Of a stretch of 64,000 bases of DNA, positions 9,834 to 18,900 are shown one piece after another. The stretch covers positions 21,900-85,899 of the forward strand of contig NZ_JAEDAJ010000012.1 in assembly GCF_016623465.1 (NCBI RefSeq), read 5' to 3'. This stretch comes from Brachybacterium halotolerans (GTDB lineage Bacteria > Actinomycetota > Actinomycetes > Actinomycetales > Dermabacteraceae). The translations under genes and the position numbers were made by a program. The notes beneath the pieces are model-generated. The model saw only the letters and a program-made list of their open reading frames with translations, was not told the DNA's origin and ran no database searches. The stretch's first letter is position 1. The number at the start of each line of letters is the position of its first letter.

Positions 9834-9839
9834 CAGAAT
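9834..9839 (+). promoter_or_regulatory. -10 element of a probable leaderless transcript (DUF4439 gene)
   Basis: CAGAAT ends 7 nt before the ATG at 9847, placing the expected transcription start at the start codon. There is no Shine-Dalgarno sequence between them. Confidence 0.5.
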
Positions 9840-9846
9840 CGGGCTC

Positions 9847-10920
9847 ATGCGTGCCGAGCTCCCCCACCCCGGGCCCCGCCGTCGTGCGGTCCTGCTGGGC
9901 GGGCTCTCGCTCGGCGCGCTCGCCCTGTCCGGCTGCGACGGCGTGAGGATCGGCCAGCCCGCCGTGTACACCCCGCCGCCGGAGGGCATCGACGACCTCT
10001 ACCGCCGCGACCTGCTGGCCCTGCTCGAGACGGGCCTCGGCGCGCAGATCGAGGCCGACGAGCGCTCGCGCGGCCTGGTCACCGGGGTGCAGGAGGCGCT
10101 CGGCCGACAGCGCGAGGCCATGCTCACCGGAGCCGAGGCGGAGGACGAGAGCTCCGCGTCGAGCGACGGCGGCGGCAGCGGCGACTCGGGCGGCAGCGGC
10201 GGCACCGGCAGCAGCGATGGCGGCGGCACGGGGAACGGCGGTGGCGGCGATGCCGCGCCGACCGACCTGCAGGGGCTCTCGGACCTGCTCGTGGCGATCC
10301 GCGACCTCACCACCGACGCGGCCCGGCAGGTCTCCGGCTCCCTCGCGCGCCCCATGCTCGCCACCGGCGTCTTCTCGGCCTGGGCGGCGCAGAGGCTCGC
10401 CCGGATCGGCGGCACCAAGGCACCCACCCGTCCCCCGTCGGCCGAGAAGATCGTGCCCACGCGCGACGTGCCGGAGTCCGACCCGCCGTCGATCGGTGCG
10501 GAGGTCGACTACCACTCCTCGCTCGAGCGGGCGCAGGAGGACGAGTGGTACGCGGGCTACGTGCGCGAGGTGCTCGCGGCCTCCGCGAGCGGGACGCAGC
10601 GCTCGGCCCTCATCGCCCAGAGCGATGCCGACCGCGAGCGCGCCGAGCAGCTCGGCGCCTTCGCCCGCGAGGACGGTGCGAAGGAGGTGCTGCGCGCGGC
10701 CGTGTACCCGCTGCCGGGCGGCGGCGTCACGCAGGAGCTGCGGAAGGACGAGCCCGAGGCGCTCGCCCTCACCCTCGTCGAGGACCACGTGATCCTCACC
10801 GGCGCCGCGCCCTTCGAGCGCCGGTCGCTGTCGATCGCGGCCGCCCTGGACCAGGCGGTGCTGCTGGCGTCCCTGCGCTCCTCCCTGTCGGCGCTGCCGA
10901 CCCTCGACCCGGAGGGCTGA
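9847..10920 (+). CDS. DUF4439 (ferritin-like domain) lipoprotein
   Basis: 357 residues. Signal peptide with PRRRAVLLGG (a Tat-like arginine cluster), then a hydrophobic run and a lipobox ALSGC with Cys30, so it is predicted to be exported and lipid-anchored. A Gly/Ser/Asp linker (about residues 98-135) separates two helical parts. The C-terminal part (YHSSLERAQEDEWYAGYVREV, then ARED and VYPLPGG) matches what I recall of DUF4439, a ferritin-like fold found in actinobacteria. Substrate and metal binding are unknown. The start is supported by the lipoprotein signal and by the -10 element 7 nt upstream. Confidence 0.75.
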   Translation: MRAELPHPGPRRRAVLLGGLSLGALALSGCDGVRIGQPAVYTPPPEGIDDLYRRDLLALLETGLGAQIEADERSRGLVTGVQEALGRQREAMLTGAEAEDESSASSDGGGSGDSGGSGGTGSSDGGGTGNGGGGDAAPTDLQGLSDLLVAIRDLTTDAARQVSGSLARPMLATGVFSAWAAQRLARIGGTKAPTRPPSAEKIVPTRDVPESDPPSIGAEVDYHSSLERAQEDEWYAGYVREVLAASASGTQRSALIAQSDADRERAEQLGAFAREDGAKEVLRAAVYPLPGGGVTQELRKDEPEALALTLVEDHVILTGAAPFERRSLSIAAALDQAVLLASLRSSLSALPTLDPEG

Positions 10921-10979
10921 GCACGGGCGTCCGCGTTCCGCGGCGTCCGGCTCCCGCGGCGTCGGCTCCCCGACGAGCG

Positions 10980-11014
10980 GACGCCCCGTCCCTCGCGGTG
11001 AGGGACGGGGCGTC
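10980..11014. terminator. Bidirectional hairpin terminator between the DUF4439 gene and proS
   Basis: 15-bp perfect stem (10980-10994 with 11000-11014) and a 5-nt loop between convergent genes. Confidence 0.9.
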
Positions 11015-11036
11015 GGGTCGAGGGATCGCGCGCGGT

Positions 11037-12818
11037 TCAGGCGCGGACGGCGCGGACCACGAGGTCCACGACCTCCTGCGGGGAGACCTCGGCGACCTCG
11101 CCGCTCGCACGATCGCGGATCTCGACCTTGCCCTCGGCGAGACCGCGGCCGACGACGACCGTGGTGGGCAGGCCCAGCAGCTCGGAGTCCTTGAACTTCA
11201 CGCCCGGGGAGACCTTCGGGCGATCGTCGTAGAGCACCTCGAGGCCCTGGGCCTCGAGCTCCCGCGCGATCCGCTCGGCCTCGTCGAAGACGCTCTGGTC
11301 CTTGCCCGTCGCGAGCACGTGGACGTCGGCCGGGGCGACAGCGCGCGGCCAGGTCAGACCCTTCTCGTCGTGGTGCAGCTCGGCGATCGCGGCGACCGCG
11401 CGCGTGACGCCGATGCCGTAGGAGCCCATGGTCACCACGGCGGACTTGCCGTTCTCGTCGAGCACGCGCAGGTCGAGCGCCTCGGCGTACTTCCGCCCCA
11501 GCTGGAAGATGTGCCCCATCTCCATGCCGCGGGTCAGGCGCATCGGGCCCGAGCCGTCGGGCGCGGGGTCGCCGTCGCGGACCTCAGCGGCCTCGATCGT
11601 GCCGTCGGCGGTGAAGTCGCGGCCGAACACGAGGTCGTAGACGTGCTTGTCCTTCGCGCCGGCCCCGGCGACCCAGCGGGTGCCCGGGACGACCCGGGGG
11701 TCGACGACGTAGCGGATCTTGGACGGCGCCTCGAGGCCCAGGCCCTCGGGGCCGATGTAGCCCTTCTGGAGCACGGGGTGCTCGGCGAAGTCCTCCTCGG
11801 TGAAGGCCGTCGCGATCGCGGGGGCCACGGCCACCTCGAGGCGCTTGTCGTCGACCTCACGGTCTCCGGGCAGGGCGATCACGAGCGGCTCCGTGGTGCC
11901 GTCGGGGTGGGTGAGTAGGTAGACAAGGTGCTTGAGCATCTCGTAGCGGGTCCACTCCCCCGACTCCGCGACGTACCCCTGGCCGGGGAAGGCCTCGTTG
12001 GAGAAGTCGGTGAGCTTCGCGATGGTCGAGGCGCCCGGGGTGTCCTCGACATGCGCGGCGGGCAGCTGCGCGATCCGGTCCGCGGCGAGCGCCTCGGGGA
12101 CGACGGTCGTGACGGCCTCCACGTTCGCGGCGTAGCCGCCGTCGGAGACCACGAAGGTGTCCTCGCCGATCGGCGTGGGGTGCAGGAACTCCTCCGAGCG
12201 CGAGCCGCCCATCGCGCCCGCGTCGGCCTGGCAGATGACGGTGGGCAGGCCCAGGCGCTCGAAGGTGCGCTGGTAGGCGCCGCGCTGTTTGAAGTAGGAG
12301 GCGTCCAGGCCGGCGTCGTCGATGTCGAAGGAGTAGGCGTCCTTCATGATGAACTCGCGCACGCGCAGCAGGCCGGCGCGCGGACGCGCCTCGTCGCGGT
12401 ACTTGGTCTGGATCTGGTACAGCATGACCGGGAGGTCCTTGTACGAGTTGAACAGATCCTTCACCGCGAGGGTGAACATCTCCTCGTGGGTGGGTGCGAG
12501 CAGGTAGTCGGCCTGCTTGCGGTCCTGCAGGCGGAACAGGGTGGGGCCGTACTCCTCCCAGCGGCCGGTCGCCTCGTAGGGCTCGCGGGGCTGCAGCGCG
12601 GAGAACAGCAGCTCGTTGCCGCCGATCGCGTCCTGCTCCTCGCGCACGATCTGCTCGACCTTCCGCATCACCCGCAGGCCCAGCGGCAGCCAGGTGTACA
12701 CGCCCGGCGCGCTGCGGCGGATGTACCCGGCGCGCACGAGCAGCTTGTGGCTCGCGACCTCGGCGTCCGACGGGTCCTCGCGCAGGGTGCGGACGAACGA
12801 GGAGGACATGCGGATCAT
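11037..12818 (-). CDS. proS: Prolyl-tRNA synthetase (bacterial type)
   Basis: Charges tRNA-Pro. Start [16 protein letters not shown] at 12818 with AAAGG upstream; 593 residues. Class II motifs: [21 protein letters not shown] (motif 1), then the motif 2 region [22 protein letters not shown], a YbaK-like editing insertion in the middle, and [10 protein letters not shown] (motif 3) near the C-terminal anticodon-binding domain. A -10-like TACCAT lies about 57 nt upstream (minus strand 12881-12876). Confidence 0.97.
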   Translation of the reverse strand: MIRMSSSFVRTLREDPSDAEVASHKLLVRAGYIRRSAPGVYTWLPLGLRVMRKVEQIVREEQDAIGGNELLFSALQPREPYEATGRWEEYGPTLFRLQDRKQADYLLAPTHEEMFTLAVKDLFNSYKDLPVMLYQIQTKYRDEARPRAGLLRVREFIMKDAYSFDIDDAGLDASYFKQRGAYQRTFERLGLPTVICQADAGAMGGSRSEEFLHPTPIGEDTFVVSDGGYAANVEAVTTVVPEALAADRIAQLPAAHVEDTPGASTIAKLTDFSNEAFPGQGYVAESGEWTRYEMLKHLVYLLTHPDGTTEPLVIALPGDREVDDKRLEVAVAPAIATAFTEEDFAEHPVLQKGYIGPEGLGLEAPSKIRYVVDPRVVPGTRWVAGAGAKDKHVYDLVFGRDFTADGTIEAAEVRDGDPAPDGSGPMRLTRGMEMGHIFQLGRKYAEALDLRVLDENGKSAVVTMGSYGIGVTRAVAAIAELHHDEKGLTWPRAVAPADVHVLATGKDQSVFDEAERIARELEAQGLEVLYDDRPKVSPGVKFKDSELLGLPTTVVVGRGLAEGKVEIRDRASGEVAEVSPQEVVDLVVRAVRA

Positions 12819-12875
12819 GGAGGGCCTTTCGAACGGAGGTGTGGGCGCCCCACGACGGCGGGAGGAGCCCCCACC

Positions 12876-12881
12876 ATGGTA
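12876..12881 (-). promoter_or_regulatory. -10 element for proS
   Basis: TACCAT on the minus strand. The predicted start near 12869 leaves a ~50-nt leader. Confidence 0.4.
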
Positions 12882-12929
12882 GAGGAGACGCGCCCGTGCC
12901 ACGTGCAGGTGCGCCGCCCGGCGGCCCGC

Positions 12930-13310
<381 letters not shown>

Positions 13311-13429
13311 TCATCGCATCGGCCCCCGGGGTGGCCCTCGGGGCCCGGCCTACGACCTGGGGTGGAATCAGGGCGATGGACGGCGCGACCTGCGGAGGGG
13401 CGCAGGGGCGGACGTCGTCGCGCATCGGG

Positions 13430-13460
13430 TTGACACGGCGCACCGGCGCCCCCGTACCAT
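13430..13460 (+). promoter_or_regulatory. Promoter of the sugar ABC transporter operon
   Basis: TTGACA (13430-13435) and TACCAT (13455-13460) separated by 19 bp. This is the clearest sigma-70-type promoter in the window, with a perfect -35. Confidence 0.7.
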
Positions 13461-13465
13461 CGAGT

Positions 13466-13473
13466 AATCGATT
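13466..13473. promoter_or_regulatory. LacI-family-type operator core
   Basis: AATCGATT, a perfect 8-bp palindrome with the central CG typical of LacI/GalR operators. It lies 5 bp after the -10, over the expected transcription start, so a bound repressor would block initiation. No LacI gene is visible in the window. Confidence 0.5.
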
Positions 13474-13505
13474 TCCGACGACGATGTCCGGACGGTGCGT
13501 GTGCG

Positions 13506-15134
13506 ATGACGGATCCGCAGAGGGCTCCCGACCCCGAGGACGAGCTGCTGCTCGAGGTGCGAGGCGCCGTGAAGACGTTCCCCGGGGTGCGCGCGCTCTC
13601 CGACATGCGCCTCGACCTGCGCGCGGGAGAGGTGCTCGCCCTGGTCGGGGAGAACGGCGCCGGGAAGTCCACGCTCATGAAGGTGCTCACCGGCGTGCAT
13701 CGCCCGGACACGGGCGAGTTCCGCTACCTGGGGCGGCCCCTGCGGGTGAGCGGACCCCTGGACGCGGCCCGGCAGGGGCTCGCGATCATCCACCAGGAGC
13801 TGAACCTGATCCCCGCGCTCACCGTGGCGCAGAACATCTTCCTGCGCCGTGAGAACCCCGCCGCAGGCCTGTTCACCCGTCCCAGGGACCTGGAGTCGCG
13901 CACCAAGGACCTGCTGGAACGGCTCGGCATGGACCTCGACCCGTCGGCCCGCGCAGAGGACCTCACCGTCGCCCAGCAGCAGATGGTCGAGATCGCGAAG
14001 GCGCTCAGCTTCGATGCCCGGGTGCTGGTCATGGACGAGCCCACGGCCGCGCTCAACGAGACCGAGGCCGGCGCCCTCCACACCCTCATCCGCGACTTCG
14101 TCACCCCGCGCACAGGCGTCGTCTTCATCTCGCACCGCATGGAGGAGCTGCGGGGCCTCGCCGACCGCGTGCAGGTCATCCGCGACGGCGATTACGTGGA
14201 CGACTTCCCGATGGCCGGCGCGACCCTCGACGAGGTCGTCACCAAGATGGTCGGGCGCCCCGTGACCACCGGGCGTGCGCGCGCTCCCCGGGACGCGCAG
14301 TCCGATCGCGAAGACCGCCCGGTCCTCCTCTCCGTCGAGCACCTGCGCAGCGAGCCGCTCGTCCGCGACGTCTCCTTCGAGCTGCGCGAGGGCGAGATCC
14401 TGGGCTTCGCGGGCCTGATGGGCGCCGGGCGCACCGAGACGGCCCGAGCGCTCATCGGCTCCCTCCCCCGCCAGGGCGGAGAGGTCCGCCTGCGCGGACG
14501 ACCGGTCGCCTTCCGCTCCCCCGCCCAGGCGGCCCGCGCGGGCATCGGCTACCTGCCCGAGGACCGCAAGCGTCTGGGCCTCATGCTCGAGAGCTCAGTG
14601 CTGGCGAACATGGAGCTCTCCTCGCTCGGCTCCCGCTTCCAGCGCGCGGGCCTCGTGCGCCGCGCCGACGCGCGCCGGGCGGCCGAGGAGCAGGCGAGCG
14701 CGCTGCGCATCCGCACCCCGCACCTCGAGCAGCCGATCAAGAACCTCTCGGGCGGCAATCAGCAGAAGGCCGTCATCGGACGCTGGCTGATGCGGGAGAG
14801 CGACGTGCTGATCTTCGACGAGCCCACCCGCGGCATCGACGTCGGCGCGAAGGAGGAGATCCACTCGCTTCTCGAGGACCTCGCCGCGCAGGGCCGCTCC
14901 CTGATCGTCATCTCCTCCGAGCTGCCCGAGGTGCTGCGCCTGGCCCACCGCGTCGTCGTCATGGCGGAGGGCCGCGTCGCGGGGGTGCTCGACGCGGGCG
15001 ACGCCGACCCCGAGTCCGTCATGCGCCTCGCGGCCGTCGAGGAGGCCCCCGGCCATCCCCGCGCCGCAGATCCCGACCCCGCCCCCGAGCGCGGACGCAC
15101 CGACGCGTCCGCCACCACGGAAGGACACCGATGA
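13506..15134 (+). CDS. Sugar ABC transporter ATP-binding protein (RbsA-like, two nucleotide-binding domains)
   Basis: 542 residues with duplicated ATPase domains as in RbsA/MglA/XylG. The N-terminal domain has GENGAGKST, the signature segment LTVAQQQMVEIAKAL and Walker B VLVMDEPTA. The C-terminal domain has a degenerate Walker A (GLMGAGRTE) but intact LSGGNQQKAVIGRWL and LIFDEPTRGID. It powers import of a monosaccharide, or possibly a nucleoside; specificity is not readable. The ribosome site before the ATG is weak. It overlaps the permease gene by 4 bp. Confidence 0.93.
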   Translation: MTDPQRAPDPEDELLLEVRGAVKTFPGVRALSDMRLDLRAGEVLALVGENGAGKSTLMKVLTGVHRPDTGEFRYLGRPLRVSGPLDAARQGLAIIHQELNLIPALTVAQNIFLRRENPAAGLFTRPRDLESRTKDLLERLGMDLDPSARAEDLTVAQQQMVEIAKALSFDARVLVMDEPTAALNETEAGALHTLIRDFVTPRTGVVFISHRMEELRGLADRVQVIRDGDYVDDFPMAGATLDEVVTKMVGRPVTTGRARAPRDAQSDREDRPVLLSVEHLRSEPLVRDVSFELREGEILGFAGLMGAGRTETARALIGSLPRQGGEVRLRGRPVAFRSPAQAARAGIGYLPEDRKRLGLMLESSVLANMELSSLGSRFQRAGLVRRADARRAAEEQASALRIRTPHLEQPIKNLSGGNQQKAVIGRWLMRESDVLIFDEPTRGIDVGAKEEIHSLLEDLAAQGRSLIVISSELPEVLRLAHRVVVMAEGRVAGVLDAGDADPESVMRLAAVEEAPGHPRAADPDPAPERGRTDASATTEGHR

Positions 15135-16138
15135 GCACGCTCGCCGCCTCCCCGACCCGCGAGGAGTCCGGCACCGGCCGCCCGCGCGGACCGCGCCGCG
15201 TCCGCCTCCAGCAGCTGCTGGCCGCCGGGACTCTCGTCCTGATCTTCCTCGCGTTCTCCATCGCGAGTCCTTCGATCTTCCCCACCTGGGGGAACATCGT
15301 CACGATCCTGTACTCGACCGTGGTGATCGGCCTGCTCGCCCTCGGCGCGACCTTCGTGATCACCACTGCGGGCATCGACCTGTCGGTGGGCACGGGAATG
15401 GCGCTGTGCGCGGTGATGAGCGGCATGTTCATCGTGAACTGGGGGATCCCTGTCCCGCTCGGCATCGTGCTCGCGATCCTCTTCGGCGGCCTCATCGGCC
15501 TGATCAACGGGGTGAGCGTCGCGATCCTCGACCTGCCGCCGTTCATCGCAACCCTGGCGATGATGATGGTCGCCTCCGGGCTCGCGCTGGTGATCTCCGG
15601 CGCCGCACCGATCTACTTCGAGGACCCCTCCTACATGGGCTTCTCGACCGGGACGATCATCCCCTCGATTCCCAATGCCGTGCTCGTGCTGGCCCTCGCC
15701 GCCGTGATCGCGGCCGTGCTCATGTCCCGCACCCTGCTGGGGCGCTACGCGACGGCGATCGGCTCCCACCAGGAGGCCGCGGAGCTCGCGGGCGTGGCCG
15801 TGAGGAAGTGGCTGATGATCGTCTACATCGTGGGCGGTCTGTTCACCGGGCTCGCGGGCGTCATGATCTCGGCCCGGCTCGGCTCCGCGCAGCCCGCGAC
15901 CGGCATGGGCTACGAGCTCGACGCGATCGCCGCCGTCGTCATCGGCGGGACCTCGCTGTCCGGCGGGCGCGGGACGATCGTCGGCACGGTGATCGGCGCG
16001 CTCATCATCTCCGTGCTCACCAACGGTCTGCAGATCCTCTCCATCCTCCAGGAATGGCAGGACGTCCTGCTCGGAGCGGTGATCCTGGTGGCCGTGTTCA
16101 TCGACCGCCTGCGTCGTCGCGCGGAGCGCACGGCATGA
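15131..16138 (+). CDS. Sugar ABC transporter permease (RbsC-like)
   Basis: 335 residues, predominantly hydrophobic with about 8-10 membrane spans. BPD_transp_2 hallmarks include GIDLSVG near the N-terminal third and the loop GGTSLSGGRGTIVGTVIGAL near the C-terminus. It forms the membrane channel with the upstream ATPase. ATGA overlaps join it to both neighbours (15131-15134 and 16135-16138). Confidence 0.94.
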   Translation: MSTLAASPTREESGTGRPRGPRRVRLQQLLAAGTLVLIFLAFSIASPSIFPTWGNIVTILYSTVVIGLLALGATFVITTAGIDLSVGTGMALCAVMSGMFIVNWGIPVPLGIVLAILFGGLIGLINGVSVAILDLPPFIATLAMMMVASGLALVISGAAPIYFEDPSYMGFSTGTIIPSIPNAVLVLALAAVIAAVLMSRTLLGRYATAIGSHQEAAELAGVAVRKWLMIVYIVGGLFTGLAGVMISARLGSAQPATGMGYELDAIAAVVIGGTSLSGGRGTIVGTVIGALIISVLTNGLQILSILQEWQDVLLGAVILVAVFIDRLRRRAERTA

Positions 16139-17136
16139 ACGGGGGCGGGGCCGGGGCGGTCGGCGGGCCGCGTCCCGGTCGGCGCGCGCCGAGCCGGCGT
16201 GCCGTGCTCGCCCTCGGCGGTGCGGTCCTGCTCATGCCGGCGGCGGGCTGCGGCAGCTCGCGCGAGGACGTCACGCACATCGCCCTGGTCTCCAAGGGCT
16301 TCCAGCACCAGTTCTGGCAGGCCGTGCGACGCGGCGCCCGCGCGGAGGCCGAGGAGAACGGTGTGGTCCTCACCTTCGAGGGCCCGCCCGCGGAGACCGA
16401 CGTCGAGGCCCAGATCACGATGCTGCAGAACGCCGTGACGCGGAACCCCGACGCGCTGGGCCTCGCGGCCCTGGACTCCCGCGCGGCGGCGCTGGCCCTC
16501 GAGGAGGCGGACTCCAAGGGGATCCCGGTGATCGCCTTCGACTCGGGCGTGGACTCCGACATCCCGCTCGCGACGGTCGCCACCGACAATGCCGCGGCCG
16601 CGAAGGAGGCCGCCAAGCACATGTGCGAGCTGATCGACGGGAAGGGCCAGGTGGGCATCGTCGCCCACGACCAGGTGTCCCTCTCCGGCACCGACCGCCG
16701 CGACGGCTTCCTGGCCGGGCTGGAGGAGTACGGACCCGGGGTGGAGGCCCTCGAGGTGCAGTACGGGGAGGGCGACCAGGCGAAGTCCGCCGACATCGCG
16801 CGCTCCATGATCACCGCGCATCCCGACCTGAAGGGGCTGTTCGGCACCAACGAGGGATCGGCGATCGGCGTCCTCAAGGGCGTCGAGGAGTCCGGGCGCA
16901 CCGACCTGGCCGTGATCGGCTTCGACTCCGGGCGCGCGCAGGTCGAGGCGATCCGCGCCGGCGAGATGGCGGGCGCCGTCACCCAGGACCCGATGCAGAT
17001 GGGACGCCTCACCGTGCGCACGGCGCTGCAGGCCCTCGCGGGGAAGAAGGTCGAGAAGATGATCGACACCGGCTTCCTCTGGTACGACGGGGACAACATC
17101 GACAGCGACGACGTGCAGCGGGCGGTGTACCTCTGA
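16135..17136 (+). CDS. Sugar ABC transporter substrate-binding lipoprotein
   Basis: 333 residues. A twin-Arg-containing signal with lipobox MPAAGC (Cys39) anchors it to the outer face of the membrane. The rest follows the periplasmic-binding-protein type 1 fold: ALVSKGFQHQFWQAVRRGA at the start, then IPVIAFDSGVDSD, GFLAGLEEYGPGVEALEVQYG, LKGLFGTNEGSAIGVLKG and a C-terminal DSDDVQ region. This fits RbsB/MglB-like carriers of sugars. The start at 16135 overlaps the permease stop. Confidence 0.92.
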   Translation: MNGGGAGAVGGPRPGRRAPSRRAVLALGGAVLLMPAAGCGSSREDVTHIALVSKGFQHQFWQAVRRGARAEAEENGVVLTFEGPPAETDVEAQITMLQNAVTRNPDALGLAALDSRAAALALEEADSKGIPVIAFDSGVDSDIPLATVATDNAAAAKEAAKHMCELIDGKGQVGIVAHDQVSLSGTDRRDGFLAGLEEYGPGVEALEVQYGEGDQAKSADIARSMITAHPDLKGLFGTNEGSAIGVLKGVEESGRTDLAVIGFDSGRAQVEAIRAGEMAGAVTQDPMQMGRLTVRTALQALAGKKVEKMIDTGFLWYDGDNIDSDDVQRAVYL

Positions 17137-17180
17137 GCGTGCCGGGCGAAAACCCCTCGGCTCCTGCGGCCCCCGCCCGC

Positions 17181-17186
17181 TACCGT
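17181..17186 (+). promoter_or_regulatory. -10 element of a probable leaderless transcript (class I methyltransferase)
   Basis: TACCGT ends 6 nt before the ATG at 17193. A GGAGC also lies in this interval, so a leadered transcript from further upstream could also be translated. Confidence 0.45.
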
Positions 17187-17192
17187 CGGAGC

Positions 17193-18068
17193 ATGGACCC
17201 CCGTGCACAGCACTTCGCCGAGAACCGCGCCAACTGGGACGACCGCTCGGCGCTCCACGAGGCCTCGGGCTACGGCATCGAGGAGCTCGTCACCGACCCG
17301 TCGGCGATCAGTCCCGCGCTGGCCCAGGACCGCGAACGCCTCGGGGACCTCACGGGGCTCGACGTCATCCACCTGCAGTGCCACCTGGGCACCGACACGG
17401 TCGGGCTCGCACGCCTCGGCGCCCGCCGGGTCGTGGGCCTGGATCTCTCCCCCGCCTCCCTCGCCCGGGCCGCACGGATCGCCGAGCGCTGCCGCGCCGA
17501 TCTCGAGCTGGTCGAGGCCAACGTGTACGACGCGCGCGAGGCGGTGAGCGGGGACTTCGACCTCGTGTACACGTCGATCGGGGTGCTGTGCTGGCTGCCC
17601 GACGTGCGCGCCTGGGCGCGCGTGATCGCCTCCCTGCTGCGCCCGGGCGGCAGATTCCTCGTCCGCGACGACCATCCGATGTTCATGGCGATCGGCGAGG
17701 ACGTGAGCGACGGGCTGCGCATCGAACAGCCCTATTTCGAGCGCGAGCAGCCCATGACCTGGGACGAGGAGTTCAGCTACGTGGAGGCTCCGCCCGATGC
17801 CCCCGCGATCGCGCACAGCCGCAGCCACCAGTGGAACCACTCCCTCGCGCAGATCGTGAACGCCCTGCTGGAGGCCGGCCTGGTGCTCGACTCGCTCGAG
17901 GAGACGCCGTACTCGGCCTGGTGCCAGTGGCCCGATCTCATGGTGCGCGAGGGGGATCGCTGGCGTCTGCGGGAGGACCCCGACCGGATCGCCCTGCAGT
18001 TCGTCGCGACCGCCCACCGTCCGGCGGGCGGGGCCGGTGAGTCCGACGGGGCCCATGGTGAAGGATGA
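17193..18068 (+). CDS. Class I SAM-dependent methyltransferase
   Basis: 291 residues. Rossmann-type methyltransferase with motif I region VIHLQCHLGTDTVGLARLGA, followed by VVGLDLSP, FDLVYTSIGVLCWLPDV and LLRPGGRFLVRDDHP. This arrangement resembles small-molecule or UbiE-like methylases; the substrate is unknown. It follows the ABC operon by 56 bp and has its own possible promoter, so a shared function with sugar import is not implied. A second methyltransferase gene starts 4 bp after its stop. Confidence 0.85.
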   Translation: MDPRAQHFAENRANWDDRSALHEASGYGIEELVTDPSAISPALAQDRERLGDLTGLDVIHLQCHLGTDTVGLARLGARRVVGLDLSPASLARAARIAERCRADLELVEANVYDAREAVSGDFDLVYTSIGVLCWLPDVRAWARVIASLLRPGGRFLVRDDHPMFMAIGEDVSDGLRIEQPYFEREQPMTWDEEFSYVEAPPDAPAIAHSRSHQWNHSLAQIVNALLEAGLVLDSLEETPYSAWCQWPDLMVREGDRWRLREDPDRIALQFVATAHRPAGGAGESDGAHGEG

Positions 18069-18072
18069 GCGC

Positions 18073-18894
18073 ATGACGCACTCCTGGGATCCCGCATCCG
18101 CCCCCGCCCCCGCAGGCACCGCGGCGCCCGGCGGCGACGGCTCCGCCGGGGACGCCGACTACTCGGCGATCGGCGCGGGCTACCGCACCTACCGCCGGCC
18201 TGACCCGCGGATCGCGGAGGCGATCGAGGACGCGCTGGGCACGGCGCGCACGCTGGTGAACGTGGGCGCGGGCGCCGGTTCCTACGAGCCGACGGACCGC
18301 GAGGTCACGCCCGTCGAGCCGAGCGCCACCATGCGCGCGCAGCGGCCGTCGGACCTCGCCCCCGCGATCGAGGCGAGCGCCGAGGACCTCCCGTTCGCCG
18401 ACGGCGCCTTCGACGCGGCGCTCGCCTCCTTCACCGTCCACCAGTGGGGCGACCTCGAGAAGGGGCTGCGCGAGGTGCGGCGGGTGACCGCGGGGCCCGT
18501 CGTCGTGCTGAGCTGCGATCCGGCGGCGCTCGACCGGTTCTGGCTGGCCGAGTACGCGCCCGAGGTGATCGCGACCGAGGCCTCCCGCTACCCGGCTCCC
18601 GCGCGGATCGCCGAGATCCTGGGCGGCGACGTCGAGGTGCGGGAGCTGCCGATCCCGCGCGGCTGCACCGACGGCTTCGGCGAGGCCTACTTCGGCAGGC
18701 CCGAGGCCCTGCTGGATCCGGGCGCCCGCACGGCGAACTCGGCGTGGAGCTTCGTGGGCCCGGAGGTCTCCGAGCGCTTCGTGCGCGAACTGGGCACGGA
18801 CCTCGAGTCCGGGGCGTGGGATGCGCGGCACGGGCATCTGCGCGAGGCGGAGGCGTTCGACGGCTCCCTGCGGCTGATCATCGCGCGGCCCTGA
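18073..18894 (+). CDS. Class I SAM-dependent methyltransferase (degenerate motif I)
   Basis: 273 residues. Start at 18073 with AAGGA 7 nt upstream, 4 bp after the previous gene. Motif I reads LVNVGAGAGSYEP and is followed by VTPVEPSATMRAQRP, then LPFADGAFDAALASFTVHQW and VRRVTAGPVVVLSC, the Methyltransf_11 pattern. A ~40-residue Ala/Pro/Gly N-terminal tail precedes the domain. Probably co-transcribed with the upstream methyltransferase; substrate unknown. It converges on the GNAT gene with only 6 bp between. Confidence 0.82.
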   Translation: MTHSWDPASAPAPAGTAAPGGDGSAGDADYSAIGAGYRTYRRPDPRIAEAIEDALGTARTLVNVGAGAGSYEPTDREVTPVEPSATMRAQRPSDLAPAIEASAEDLPFADGAFDAALASFTVHQWGDLEKGLREVRRVTAGPVVVLSCDPAALDRFWLAEYAPEVIATEASRYPAPARIAEILGGDVEVRELPIPRGCTDGFGEAYFGRPEALLDPGARTANSAWSFVGPEVSERFVRELGTDLESGAWDARHGHLREAEAFDGSLRLIIARP

Positions 18895-18900
18895 GCGCGT

